NCBI GenBank assembly: GCA_949128115.1
Contig: OX421962.1
Coordinates: forward strand, 98,072,935 to 98,136,934
DNA from: Anaspis maculata
Lineage: Eukaryota > Arthropoda > Insecta > Coleoptera > Scraptiidae
DNA: 64,000 nt
Direction: 5' to 3'
Shown here: positions 22,611-33,098 of the stretch, one piece after another
How positions within the stretch are numbered: position 1 is the first letter of the stretch
How the letters are laid out: every line of letters begins with the position of its first letter
Position numbers and translations under genes: made by a program
Notes under the pieces: generated by a model
The model's database searches: none
Seen by the model: only the letters and a program-made list of their open reading frames with translations
Told to the model about the DNA's origin: nothing

Positions 22611-24433
22611 AAAATGCATATTATGTATTGTAAATAAGAGGGGAGTCATGGGACAAACCTCACTGTGTTATTGTATATCAACAAACCATGCTACTAATTA
22701 TTTTGTAAACAGTTGAGTCTTCATGGATTCATAAAAAAGAAGTTATTTGAATAATTTTTTCGTTCCATGGAACAGTTTTTATAGATTAAGTTAAATAAGA
22801 TTTGGTCGCACACCGGCATATGAGCTTGGTGGTCAGGGGGAGATTTTAGTAGAGAGGAGGAATGGAAGGAATGGCCCAAGGGAAGAATTCGGCGGTGCTC
22901 GGTTAGGAAAGGACTGGTAGGTGTGAGGTCGAGTGAAACGGAGGTGTTTGGCCAGTAGAAAAATTAAGAGTCGTCAAAAATGAGTCAATAAGAGTGCTAG
23001 AAACACTGTTAATAGTTGTAGTGCATCAGTTACGAGAAAAGAGAACATTAGGGCAAGTCTGATTTCCGTCAAATGATAATTGTTTAAATGGGGTTGAAGT
23101 AATTGTTTTGTTTATAAACGTTAGTAGGATTTGTTCTTGGCATTTTGAACAGCCATAGGAAGCGTCAAACTAATTCAATACCCTGCAATTGCTGTGAGCT
23201 TTTAAATACATTGTTTTACAGCCACCTTCAAGACACCAGAACAATGGTAAAAGCCTCAGTAACCCTTTCAAAGAGATCTAGCTTCCTACAGAGTATGATT
23301 TTGTAGACTCTATTAGCTTGAGACAAAGCACTAGCAGTATTTATCCAAATTGAATCTGGGAGACAATCTCACGTGTTATATCATCCCCATAGAATAAATA
23401 AAATATTTAGCCCTTTTCGCACGACAAAAAGTTTATAAGCATTAAAACCCAGTGTTCCTAGAAGAGAACCTCTTTGAACAATGCCAAGAAAATTCAGTGT
23501 CGCTTCGAAAACGCTCCAAGACAGAAAGAAACATAACATAATTTTGCGGGATGCTTAATTAAAGGCTCACCGCGATAAATTGTGCACTTGATTGTAGATT
23601 TGCGTGAAGTTATCGAACCCAACGTGAAATAGAGCTGCTGGATAAGTCTGTATGTTCAAAACTACAGCACAAGCCGGATATAAATTTATTTAACTTAAAC
23701 ACCCCTTTTTATTTATGTGAACTATTTGATCGATAATTGAAATAATGGCTAATTCGAATTTCGAAATACCAAGACAATACTCAGTGAACAACCATTTCTC
23801 TCTGAGCACAACTGAATAATCGAGATTTTTGTCTTCGTGCAAATAAAATGGGCTAGAAATCAGAAAGGGTTAGAAAGAAATCAACGAGGTATCAATTAAT
23901 TAGGCAAGGAATTAAAACTCAACTGTGTTAGGAAATTGGTTCACAAATAGTTCGTTCTACAAATTAGGAAGAATGTGAAACGGACTTAAATTGAAAGGGT
24001 TGAGTTAATTAGTCGCAGGGTTTTGCACGTAATTAGGGTGTACTTTTCTTTCAGAAACCGAATGTAAACTTGAGTTAAAGAATTCCTGTCGTTAGCTGGT
24101 TCCAGCACGAATGGAAATTATGTAATGGATAATTAAGATCAACTTAATTAAATTGGCAATGATTAATTAACTTGTAATAAAGTTGAGGTGTGGTTAAACG
24201 ACTTTGTTCATTCTTCAACATTAATTTAAATCATCCTCTTTCAAAGAACTGAGGTTACTATAGTATGACTGAGGTAATCACACAACGGGAAATTGAGGTA
24301 GGTGTAATTGATTTAAATGACTTAGGTAAAGGTAATTAGGAATCTACGGCACAAAAAAAAACACAACGTAGGGTCAATAAAAGTATCACAGCTAATTAAT
24401 TAATTCAGGGCAAAGCGCGTTTTCCCACAGTAC
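22611..24433. other. AT-rich, no gene recognised
   Basis: This lies inside the block bounded by the 141-bp direct repeats. It is AT-rich with many TTAATTAA-like words near 23880-24400. No coding or tandem structure is supported. Confidence 0.45.
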
Positions 24434-24467
24434 GTCTCCCTCACGATAGCGGCCTCGCTGAATTTAG

Positions 24468-24542
24468 TATACCTCTGTTTAGCCTGATGATGACTACACC
24501 TTATAGGTAGTCGAAACCAGTTGTATTTAATAAAGAGAATTA
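24468..24542 (+). ncRNA. Penelope-like terminal hairpin / hammerhead-like ribozyme candidate
   Basis: CTGATGA (24484-24490) is followed by a hairpin (GACTA..TAGTC, 24492-24512) and GAAA (24513-24516), then CCAGTT and GTATTTAATAAAG. This is the order of a minimal type I hammerhead: core 1, stem II, GAAA, a one-pair stem III (C24517/G24520), U24521, and cleavage after 24522. Outer pairing CTCT (24473-24476) with AGAG (24534-24537) could form stem I. An extra T (24491) between the core and stem II departs from the consensus, and inner stem I is weak. Motifs of this shape are known from the terminal repeats of Penelope-like elements. No Penelope RT is visible nearby. Activity is unproven. Confidence 0.4.
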
Positions 24543-24577
24543 AAGAAAAAAGACCAAACCTTATTTGATTTCAAAAA

Positions 24578-24720
24578 GTTATTTACTATCTTACAGTCTC
24601 AACAGAAAGCGTTCGAAGTTAACCAGTCAAAGTATAGAGTGATTTCAAAAGGCTTCCTCCAAAAGTCCTGATTTTCTCCAATAAAAGCAATTCTTGGCGT
24701 TCGGAAAATAAACCTGCCGC
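24578..24720 (+). repeat. long direct repeat, right copy
   Basis: Second copy of 19887-20027. After it the sequence (CCGGCGCGCG) differs from that after the left copy (GCTAACAAGC). Confidence 0.9.
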
Positions 24721-27149
24721 CCGGCGCGCGATCCAGCGTGACATTTCTGTGCAAACCAGTGTTCGTGCGTGGATTTATAATAATTTTATACAGAGCACGC
24801 CGGTCAAGATTTCCTCCGCACCACTATATTCCCATCATATATAAAACATCTAGTTTTCCGCCGACCTCTTTCACATTTATTGCTTTTGCTGGGCTCTGGG
24901 ATGGCACCAGCAGCGGCACCAGCAGCAAATAGATGATATCTCGGGGTCAGACCGCGTGTTTTCCAGTTTCAGATATGTATGTTTGCCGGGGCCAGGATCG
25001 CTACAAAGCCGCAGCAGGATCGTGGAGTCAGATCGATCGATTCCTGCACGTAAAATCGGAAAGATAAACAAGGATCCAGGGGTTCCTCCGCAACGTCGTT
25101 CGACCATTCATCACACACCTAATGTTTTGTTACATAACAGGATGAAAGGCACTTGGAAGTGGCTATTGAATGGAAAGTGGACCCGACCGGCAGACACCGG
25201 AAAAATGGAATGGTGCAAACACTTTCTGCGTGAAGGATTTAATTCAAATACATTATTACAAAGGCGAAGTAGGTTTATAAAGTTGAAGTAAATAAGTAGG
25301 TTCAATTTTGCATTCTAGTCGATTGCGACCCTCTTCTGCAGTTCTGCACATCCACGACATAGGTAATCTTCCCGGTAGATCAATTTTCTTCAGAATGGAG
25401 CGAGAAAGAGCTGATAATCGGGTATCTCATGGAAATCACAGGGGGACACGTTGAGATAATTATCACAAGGATACAAGTGGTTACATCTGTCAACCACCAA
25501 CAATTGTCAACTTGTTATTTTGATGAGATTGACCGCAGATCCTGAAGGCCTCCCGCCGGCAACACAGTACATATTTGGACTCTTCCGAGTTTCCATGTAT
25601 ACCATTCGGTCTGTGTACCGCAGCTCAAAGCTTTCAATTCATGGCAACAAGGTAAATGCAGGGTTTTGATTTCGGCTTCATTCATTACAACAACATACTT
25701 GTCGCTTCATCTACCCCGAAGACGAGAATCTGAAAACGGTTTTCGAACAAGCACTCGATAGGCTTGAACAACTTCTTTTGAAACGTCGGTCCGGCAGGCA
25801 AGAGGTTAGTTACCTTCAGAGTATCGTGCTTCAGAGTCATATGAACAGCAAATAATAGGTATAATAGAAGGTAGGTGAAAAACGTCGTTGCCAATGGACA
25901 GAGGCGATCTTAGATAAATGTGGAGAGCCTTAGGAAAATGCTTTTTGAATAAATTTTGCATGAAAAATTTGAACGGATTTCGACTTGGGAAGAGGACAGA
26001 GAAATTCCGTGCTGAAGCACTAGGCAATGTGCAATGATGGGAGTGGCGATAATCAATTGTTTTGTTTTGTTTGGTTGAAAAGGCGCCTGTCGTCGGTAGA
26101 ATTTCACCAAAGTTACGATAACGGACAATCGGACATAGATCCAGTTGCTCAGTCCGATCGAGTTCAAGTCTAAATTTGTTTCGATTGTCAAAGATTCACT
26201 TGTTGCAGTAATCATTTCTAGGGTGATCTAACCAAGTCAATGGTAGCCAAACATGTAATTGCATTCAACCTGAGCCACTGGAAATAAAAAAAAAACTCAT
26301 AATCAACGGTTTCAATTTTAGAAAAAATGAAAAAAAAAAGCATTTGTATGTGGGAGTTTTATTATACGTAGACCCAGCTTGCCTAGATACCACGGCATGT
26401 GGCGTACTTCTAGCCACCACGATGACAGTCTAACAGTTGTCATCTAGTTGTCATTCAAAACACACTTGAACCATCTCTACTTGGTTTTTCATTACATAAA
26501 ACACAGAACGTGAAATCAGAAATAGGGTAACGTCTACAAAATATTGTCAACTTTTTTTTCTTTCTTGGGCGGTGATGTCACCGGTCAGCTCCGTGGGGTT
26601 ACATTTTAGCAACGGTTAATTCCGTTACGAGAAAGAGAGGCCACCAGCTCAAAAAAGTGCCTTGATCTTTAAAAATAGGCTCATGGGAAGATCTGATCAG
26701 TACCGCCCTTGACGATCATACACTTGAAAGCAAATGAAAAACAAACAAGTGAGTAAAAAGAGTTGTAACTGAAGTCACTGGTTATAAACTACGCAACATT
26801 GAATACGACACATGAAAATTGTCGCCTTTTTTCAAATCGGGGTAACTCCTGATTGTCTTGGACGATTTGGAATCTGTTTGTGCCGTTGCTTAACCCAATC
26901 TTCTGATAATTCATAACTGTGAATAAGAAACTCAATGCAACATGAGTGAAGTTTATGACATGTAAAGAGGTGCTAAACTGCCAGGCGTTCAACATTCTTC
27001 CATTTGAAGAAATTTTTTGTCTGGATTCTAACATTGAAGGCATAAAAGATAACCTCATACCTCGCCACCTTACTCGATTCATTCCTACTAGCCTCTTAAT
27101 TTGAAGGATGAGAACAGAAAAACAATCTCTTGGTTTTTCGGTGATATCT
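24721..27149. other. no feature recognised
   Basis: No supported gene, tandem array or inverted repeat. Open frames stay below 115 codons and show no family motif. Confidence 0.45.
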
Positions 27150-27195
27150 GTCCCGGGATCTGGCTTGGGATGAGAATGAACTGATAATAAACGTT
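27150..27195 (+). mobile_element. foldback element, left-arm part 1 (split by a retrotransposon)
   Basis: The segment TCCCGGGATC..TGGCTTGGGATGAGAATGAA is the inverted complement of 33495-33533. It is the outer end of a foldback whose left arm resumes at 33099 on the far side of the retrotransposon at 27196-33087. Confidence 0.85.
27185..27195 (+). repeat. target-site duplication, copy 1
   Basis: TAATAAACGTT lies directly beside the A-rich 3' tail of the retrotransposon and recurs at 33088-33098. Confidence 0.9.
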
Positions 27196-27591
27196 ATTTT
27201 TTTTTTTATTTATTTTGATTTTGTTAGGGTGCATCAACTGCATGGTTATTAGCACCCACGGTTGGGTTTGAGTTTCAGTGTCTTTGCTTGATTTCCTGGT
27301 TTTCAGGTTTGGAAACTTTGGAGTGTTGTCGGACGGCCCAGCACAAAACTGGTTTGAGCGCTAGCTGTTTGCGCTTCTTCCCTGATCAGGGTTTTACCGG
27401 TCTATTCGCCAAAGTCGTCCAACAACACTGGGCGGTAGGTAGATGTTTTCCGGTTGTCCTGGACTTTTATTTCTAATTTCCCAGAAAATGCTAAGACTTG
27501 GTAGAAAAAAGTATGAGTGGAAATGTTGGGAGGCTTGAAGATGCTTGGGGAGTCTGCAGTATTAGACTGGTATTAGAGGATGGTCTTGTTT

Positions 27592-30500
27592 TTAGATCAG
27601 GTCAAAAATGCCAGAGTCCTTCAGAAAATCCATCAGCACACCAAAATTGCCATTCTGAGTGACCATCCGAGTAAGGGAAACTTCATTTGAAAACCCTGCC
27701 CGTTGTCTTTGTCTCAAAAGTCCCTGACAGTTGAACAAAAGGTGAGGAATAGTGACTCGAACCTCATTGCAGTATAGACATCCTGGGGGTTCTTCTTTTG
27801 ACAAAATGAAGGAATGTGTCATGAGCGTGTGTCCGATTAGTACACGATTTAGTGTTGTTTCTTCCCTTCGGTTTGGGACGGTTTTAGTTACGATCCTCAG
27901 GATGGCTGGACTGATCTGGATTGTGAGTGGTCTATAGCTGGACATGGATCCGATACATTTTTCACGAATAGCTGTTTTGTAATGATTCTTCAAGTCAAAC
28001 TCAGTGATTTTGAAATTAGTGTGCTCCGGTAAATTTACCGCCTCACTGGCAGCTTGGTCAGCCTTTTCATTTCCCCGGATTCCGACATGTGACGGACACC
28101 AGCTCAGAATTACTTCTTTGTTTTGCTTTATTGCCGATGAAAGAGTATGTTGTATTTGTTGCACTAATGGATTTGTGGAGTATATGATTTGCATGCTTTG
28201 GATTGAACTTAAGGAGTCGGTGCAGATTAAAAACTTGGACTGAGGGCTCGCGTGTACTATTTTTGAAGCTCGAAGGATTCCGTACAGTTCTGCTGAGAAA
28301 ATGCTGGTAGATTTGGGCAGACGGTAGTTGTAGGAGTCGGCTGCGGTCACAATCGCAACTCCGACGCCGTTGTTGCCTTTAGATGCATCTGTATATAGAA
28401 CTGAGGAACCTTGATTCGAAGCTATGATTTCTTTGTGTAAGTTCTGAAGGATGACAGGGGCAGTGGAGTGTTTGGGGTAGCTGAATAGGCTGGTGTGGTA
28501 AGTTGGGGAAGAGAAGGTCCATGGTGCACCCTTATTTGATTGTGGTGAACAAACTTCTGTTGGGATCAAGCTTAGAGATTTTAGAATGGATTTGAGCTTG
28601 TAGTGACATGGGGGAGTGAGTCTTGGTTTCGACTGGAAAATGTGGTGGTATTTTGTGGAGAAGACTGAGTGGTACGCTGCATTGTTTTTCGAGGCTGCTA
28701 CTCTGGCAGAGTATGTTAACGTTTGAGATTCTCTTCGGATATCAAGAGGGGGTTCATTTGCAAGCTGGAGCAAACATTCTATTGGGCTGGTCCTAAAGGC
28801 ACCGGTAGTCATTCTGATCGCAGTGTTAGCTATGCAGTTTAATTTCCTCAAGGTTGATTTCGACGCAGATGAGTATACAATCGACCCATAATCAAGTTTC
28901 GACCTGATTAGGGCTCTGTAAACAGTCAGAAGAAGAGCTTCTTCTGAGCCCCAGTGATGGTGAGAAATAGTCTTCAACAGGTTTAACCTTTGGGCGCATT
29001 CGGCTTTTAGTTGTTCAACATAGGGTTTCCAGGTTAGTTTGGTGTCCCAGATGAGACCAAGAAATCGCAGTTCTTGGACCTGTTCAATCTCCGTGTTGTA
29101 TATTTTAATGGGAGGTAGGGGGCTTATTTTGTACTTTCTGGAAAAGATCATTACCTTAGATTTCAGAGGAGAAAATCTGAAACCCGACTGCACAGCCCAC
29201 TCCTCGATCTCATTGATGGCTACCTGTAGCAGAGTTTGTATTTCTCGTCCATTAGTGCCTTTACAAAAGATCACGAGGTCATCGGCGTACAGAGCGCCTC
29301 TAACAGGCAGCTTGATTTTCGATAGGACTTCATTTATAGCAACAAGGAATAAAGTGACGCTGACGATTGAACCCTGAGCGATGCCATTTTCCTGGAAGAA
29401 TTGCTTAGATAGAACATTATTTTTTTTCACTCTGAAAGTTCTGTGTGAGAGGAAGTTTTTTATGAAAGCGACCATGTTACCGTTGATCTTCCACTTCAAA
29501 AGTTTCAACAGTATGCCGTGTCTCCATGTTGTGTCATATGCTTTTTCAATGTCAAAAAACACCGCTCCTAGATTCCTATTGGTAGCAAAGGCTTCTGAGA
29601 TTTCAGATTGCAGGAGGACCATATTATCGACGGTTGATCGACCTATTCTGAAACCGCTCTGGCGGTTGGACAGTAGATTGTTTACCTCAAGAAACCATTT
29701 TAGTCTGTTGTTGATAATTTTTTCGAGTAATTTGCACATAGTGCAGGTCAAAGATATCGGTCTGTAACTCGATGGTTCGATTTTGGGTTTATTGGGTTTG
29801 AGAATGGGAATTACAGTGGATTCTCTCCAGCAGTCAGGGAAACATTGTCGCTGCCATATAAAATTGAAGATGTCTAGGAGAGTTTGGACTGCAGCGTCGG
29901 ATAGGTTTTTTAAGAAAGTGAAGGGGATGGAGTCGGGGCCTGGGACTGAATTTTTGCAGTTTTTGAGGGCTTCATCCAATTCGGATTTCCGCAGTGGAAC
30001 ATTAAGTTCCGGGTTTTCGACGTTGTTCATATTGAGTGGGGTCTTCTCTTTTTCTGACTTTATTTTCAGGAATTCATTCGAGTAGAAGTTGTCGCTGGAG
30101 TGCTTGTAGAATTGATTTGCTAGTAGATTCACAATATCGTCGTTAGAAGTAATCAGATTGTTACTTTCGTCTTTTAGCGCTGTTATGGAAGAGGGGTTGC
30201 AATTGAGGCCCTTTATTCTGTTAATTTTGGACCAGGCTTCCCTCACGGGAGTGGAACTAGTGAGAGTGGAGACATAATTTTGCCAAGATGACTTTCTGGC
30301 ATCCTTCAGTACGAACCTGGCTTTTGCTCTATGTTTCTTGAACGCGATCAGATTTTCGACGTCAGGGTGTTTTTTGAATCTGTTAAAGGCAGTTTTGGAT
30401 TCCCTGACGGCAAGACTGCATTTAGGATTCCACCAGGGCACTGGGTTGTGGTTTGTGATAACAGTTTTTTTCCCGATGCATTGTTCGGCTGCTTCGGTTA

Positions 30501-31305
30501 TGATCTTGGAGAATTTTTGAACGTTATCATTGATGTCATCCTGGAGGGAGAAAGTAGACAATTTCTCGTCAACCATGTTTTGATAAGCCAGCCAATCAAC
30601 TCCTTTATCTTTCCATTTTTCAAAAGGTTTATTGGGGTCACTGAAGTTGTTTTTTTGATAAGAAATTGCAATGGGAAAGTGGTCGCTGTCATATAGTTCT
30701 GGCAGAACTGTCCAGCACAGGGCGGGTCCACTGCGTGGATCGCTGAAACTAAGGTCTATGCTAGAGAAGCTGCCGGATGATGAATTGAAGTGAGTAGGTT
30801 GGCCGTTGTTTAGCAGAAATAAGGACGGATTTCTGAGATATAGGTTTTCAATTTCTCTTCCTCTGAGACTATTGGAGTGTGATCCCCACATAATGTTGTG
30901 GGCATTAAAATCGCCGACTATGATGAATGGAGGGGGGATTTGGGTGATTAGGTTGGCCAGTTCGTTGAAGTCGAGATTTGTATTTGGAGGTAAGTATATG
31001 TTGCAAATGTTGATTTTGCTGGGACACCAAACCGAGGCAGCAATTGCCTCCAAATTAGTTGAGATAACAACTTCCTCATGATGTAGATTTTTCTTGATTG
31101 AAATTGAGACACCACCGCTGGCAATTTGTTGAGTGATTCGGTTTTTTGTGAGAGTATTGTACCCTTTTAATGAAGGGCTGTGGTTGCCTTTGAAGTTTGT
31201 TTCTTGTAAACATAGTACTGAGGGGTTGTGATCACTGATCAGGCGTTGGATATGAGTAAATCTGGTGTAAAAACCATTGCAATTCCACTGAATCACAGAC
31301 GCCAT
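27592..31305 (-). CDS. ORF2: endonuclease, reverse transcriptase and RNase H polyprotein (1237 aa)
   Basis: This is the enzyme of target-primed reverse transcription: it nicks chromosomal DNA and copies the element RNA there. Residues 1 to about 225 form an APE-type endonuclease with E35 (LQET), G131-D-F-N134 and the S207-D-H209 triad end. Residues about 470-740 form the RT, with SYRPISLTCTMCKLLEKII, palm AVFFDIEKAYDTTW, GIAQGSIVS and Y673-A-D-D676. Residues about 965-1095 form RNase H with intact D973, E1006, D1030 and D1083, and H1073 in the PSHVGIRGNEKAD block. A C-terminal CX2CX8HX4C knuckle (CLYC..H..C) follows. The start codon is the first Met and leads straight into the endonuclease strand (VIQWNCNG). 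It lies 31 bases after the ORF1 stop, so reinitiation or downstream initiation is likely. Confidence 0.95.
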   Translation of the reverse strand: MASVIQWNCNGFYTRFTHIQRLISDHNPSVLCLQETNFKGNHSPSLKGYNTLTKNRITQQIASGGVSISIKKNLHHEEVVISTNLEAIAASVWCPSKINICNIYLPPNTNLDFNELANLITQIPPPFIIVGDFNAHNIMWGSHSNSLRGREIENLYLRNPSLFLLNNGQPTHFNSSSGSFSSIDLSFSDPRSGPALCWTVLPELYDSDHFPIAISYQKNNFSDPNKPFEKWKDKGVDWLAYQNMVDEKLSTFSLQDDINDNVQKFSKIITEAAEQCIGKKTVITNHNPVPWWNPKCSLAVRESKTAFNRFKKHPDVENLIAFKKHRAKARFVLKDARKSSWQNYVSTLTSSTPVREAWSKINRIKGLNCNPSSITALKDESNNLITSNDDIVNLLANQFYKHSSDNFYSNEFLKIKSEKEKTPLNMNNVENPELNVPLRKSELDEALKNCKNSVPGPDSIPFTFLKNLSDAAVQTLLDIFNFIWQRQCFPDCWRESTVIPILKPNKPKIEPSSYRPISLTCTMCKLLEKIINNRLKWFLEVNNLLSNRQSGFRIGRSTVDNMVLLQSEISEAFATNRNLGAVFFDIEKAYDTTWRHGILLKLLKWKINGNMVAFIKNFLSHRTFRVKKNNVLSKQFFQENGIAQGSIVSVTLFLVAINEVLSKIKLPVRGALYADDLVIFCKGTNGREIQTLLQVAINEIEEWAVQSGFRFSPLKSKVMIFSRKYKISPLPPIKIYNTEIEQVQELRFLGLIWDTKLTWKPYVEQLKAECAQRLNLLKTISHHHWGSEEALLLTVYRALIRSKLDYGSIVYSSASKSTLRKLNCIANTAIRMTTGAFRTSPIECLLQLANEPPLDIRRESQTLTYSARVAASKNNAAYHSVFSTKYHHIFQSKPRLTPPCHYKLKSILKSLSLIPTEVCSPQSNKGAPWTFSSPTYHTSLFSYPKHSTAPVILQNLHKEIIASNQGSSVLYTDASKGNNGVGVAIVTAADSYNYRLPKSTSIFSAELYGILRASKIVHASPQSKFLICTDSLSSIQSMQIIYSTNPLVQQIQHTLSSAIKQNKEVILSWCPSHVGIRGNEKADQAASEAVNLPEHTNFKITEFDLKNHYKTAIREKCIGSMSSYRPLTIQISPAILRIVTKTVPNRREETTLNRVLIGHTLMTHSFILSKEEPPGCLYCNEVRVTIPHLLFNCQGLLRQRQRAGFSNEVSLTRMVTQNGNFGVLMDFLKDSGIFDLI

Positions 31306-31336
31306 TTTTGTTTGTTGTCAGGTTGAGTGGTGGTTT

Positions 31337-32749
31337 TCAGTATTCGGATCGCTCAGAATCGCTGGGATCAATAGAAAACTGAGAGAGGTCTGATATTTCA
31401 ACATTGTCAGCAGACTGGCTCAACTTATTGCAGATTCTTGTGAATCTGCTTTTCGCATGTCGGTTTGTTAGGCAGGGGTAAATGTCATTCATCATATCGA
31501 TGAGACCAACTATATTGTCAGTGAAGGAAAGACCTGTTTTTAGTGGATCTTTACCATTGGTGCATTGTTCAATAAAGGACTCGAATTGGTCTGAGGTGAG
31601 AATGTATTTGCTTGGGTTTTCCTGTATCGTTTGTTTTATTGTTTCTGTGTTTTCTTTGGAAGTTAGTGAAACGTTTTCTATGGAAGAAGATTTTTTGATT
31701 TTTTTTGATTTGAGTTTGTGTCTGTTGTTTCTGGAATTCGGTTTAGCAAACTGAAAATCCCCAGTATGGTCGTCGTTTGGTAGTGGGGATCCCTGTGGGG
31801 AACTTTCGGTAGATCCGCTGTTGAGGGTAGATGATGCTGGTCTTTTGTTTGGTGGTTTTTCGGTAGAGAAGAGAGGAGTTTTTGCATTTTCAGTTACAAT
31901 TGTTACCGTAGAATGGTTTGTTTCTGTAATCTGTTGATCGTCAGCATTAATTATTGAGTGTACGTCAGCTATTGTTTCGATTGTGTTTCGGTTTTGCAGT
32001 GGAGGAGATTCAGGTTCTGTTTGGGACATATTCAAGTTTGGACATTGGTCGGCTTTGTGGCCCAACTCTTTGCATAAAAAGCAAAGCATTTCACCCGTGC
32101 CAATAAAAATTCTATAGTCGGTGTTGTCTTGCGTGATGGTAACAAATGGGGGAAGCTCAAGATCTTCATTTGGCTTGATGTAAATTTGGCGTCTGAAACT
32201 TAAAATGTGGGAAAGTTCGTCATCTTCGATGTTGGCTCTGAGAAATGTCATGTTTGACATTGGTTCGCAGCCAACATCTCTCAAAGCGTTCTCGAGGAGC
32301 TCGTGGGGAATGTTTGGGCAAACATTGGACAGAATGATTCTCTTAGCCGGTGAAATAAGCCTTCGAATTGATACAATTTTTCCCTCAATCTCAATTTTCC
32401 CGTGGTTATTCACGATTTCATCGACATTCTGTTTGGTTGACAAGAATATGCAGATGCGGTTTCTTGAGATTCGCGATGCAAATGTGATTTGTTTTGGACC
32501 AACAAGCTTGCTGATTGGTACTACGTAGTCTCTTAACTTTAGTTTATCTACGACATCAAGGACTATGGCCAAGTCCTTGCTTGGAAACATTGTATTTATT
32601 GAAGCTACGCTAGAGTACGATAGGTTTTTATTTGGTAAATTTGAGTTTTGTTGGGAGTTATTTCTGTTTTGGGGTTGTGACATTTTGAGTTTTTTGGCTC
32701 CTGTGACCAGGGCCTTAGTTTTGATTGAAGATTTTTGTTCAATCAACAA
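31337..32749 (-). CDS. ORF1: gag-like RNA-binding protein with one CCHC knuckle (470 aa)
   Basis: This is the nucleic-acid-binding partner of ORF2, expected to coat the element RNA. The middle part (about residues 60-215) resembles the RRM-like folds of insect LINE ORF1 proteins, with blocks such as RISRNRICIFLSTKQNVDE and VSIRRLISPAKRIILSNVCP. A single zinc knuckle, C223-X2-C226-X4-H231-X4-C236, follows. The C-terminal half is Ser/Pro/Asn/Lys-rich with a basic stretch (NRHKLKSKKIKKSSS). The true start may be Met23 (codon at 32683), since the residues before it look like 5' leader. It sits upstream of ORF2, as in other two-ORF LINEs, with no overlap. No frameshift is seen. Confidence 0.88.
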   Translation of the reverse strand: MLIEQKSSIKTKALVTGAKKLKMSQPQNRNNSQQNSNLPNKNLSYSSVASINTMFPSKDLAIVLDVVDKLKLRDYVVPISKLVGPKQITFASRISRNRICIFLSTKQNVDEIVNNHGKIEIEGKIVSIRRLISPAKRIILSNVCPNIPHELLENALRDVGCEPMSNMTFLRANIEDDELSHILSFRRQIYIKPNEDLELPPFVTITQDNTDYRIFIGTGEMLCFLCKELGHKADQCPNLNMSQTEPESPPLQNRNTIETIADVHSIINADDQQITETNHSTVTIVTENAKTPLFSTEKPPNKRPASSTLNSGSTESSPQGSPLPNDDHTGDFQFAKPNSRNNRHKLKSKKIKKSSSIENVSLTSKENTETIKQTIQENPSKYILTSDQFESFIEQCTNGKDPLKTGLSFTDNIVGLIDMMNDIYPCLTNRHAKSRFTRICNKLSQSADNVEISDLSQFSIDPSDSERSEY

Positions 32750-33087
32750 GAATAGAAAATAGTTTTCGTGTATATAAACAACAACAGTCCATTCCTATAG
32801 CGCAAAAAGCACTATAGGAAGAAGCGGCCTTTTTGTTGTCGGTGCGATAAGATAATAATGTGCCTGCTTATATCAAATTCATGCAAGTTTTGAAAAATAA
32901 ATTGGACTCAGCCGTTTTTCCGGTAGACCGTGAATGATGGGAAGGCGATCTATCCCTTCAGTGGACCATCCAGGACGTTATCCAAAAAACACTAGGAAAA
33001 ACTCGCGGGCCGAACACCACAATTTTGTCAAAAGCCGAGGACGTTCAAACACGCGAGGCGCACCGTAGCATAATCGAACCGGACTCC

Positions 33088-33098
33088 TAATAAACGTT
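33088..33098 (+). repeat. target-site duplication, copy 2
   Basis: TAATAAACGTT is identical to 27185-27195 and directly adjoins the 5' end of the retrotransposon. Confidence 0.9.

Larger units (their letters stand above)
27196..33087 (-). mobile_element. complete non-LTR retrotransposon, I/Jockey group with RNase H, 5.9 kb
   Basis: On the minus strand the order is a 5' UTR of about 340 bases, ORF1 (32749-31337), a 31-base gap, ORF2 (31305-27592), a 3' UTR of about 390 bases and an A-rich tail (AATAAATAAAAAAAAAAAAT). An 11-bp target duplication TAATAAACGTT flanks it exactly. Both ORFs are uninterrupted and all catalytic motifs are present, so this is a young, structurally complete copy. A gag-like ORF1 with a CCHC knuckle plus an ORF2 with endonuclease, RT and RNase H is the plan of the I group and its relatives; most jockey-clade members lack RNase H. 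The empty site can be read from the other arm of the host foldback, which confirms both ends. Confidence 0.92.

Noticed and set aside
29039..32762. Plus-strand frames of 60-128 codons across 27.6-32.8 kb
   Set aside because: Antisense shadows of the retrotransposon ORFs.
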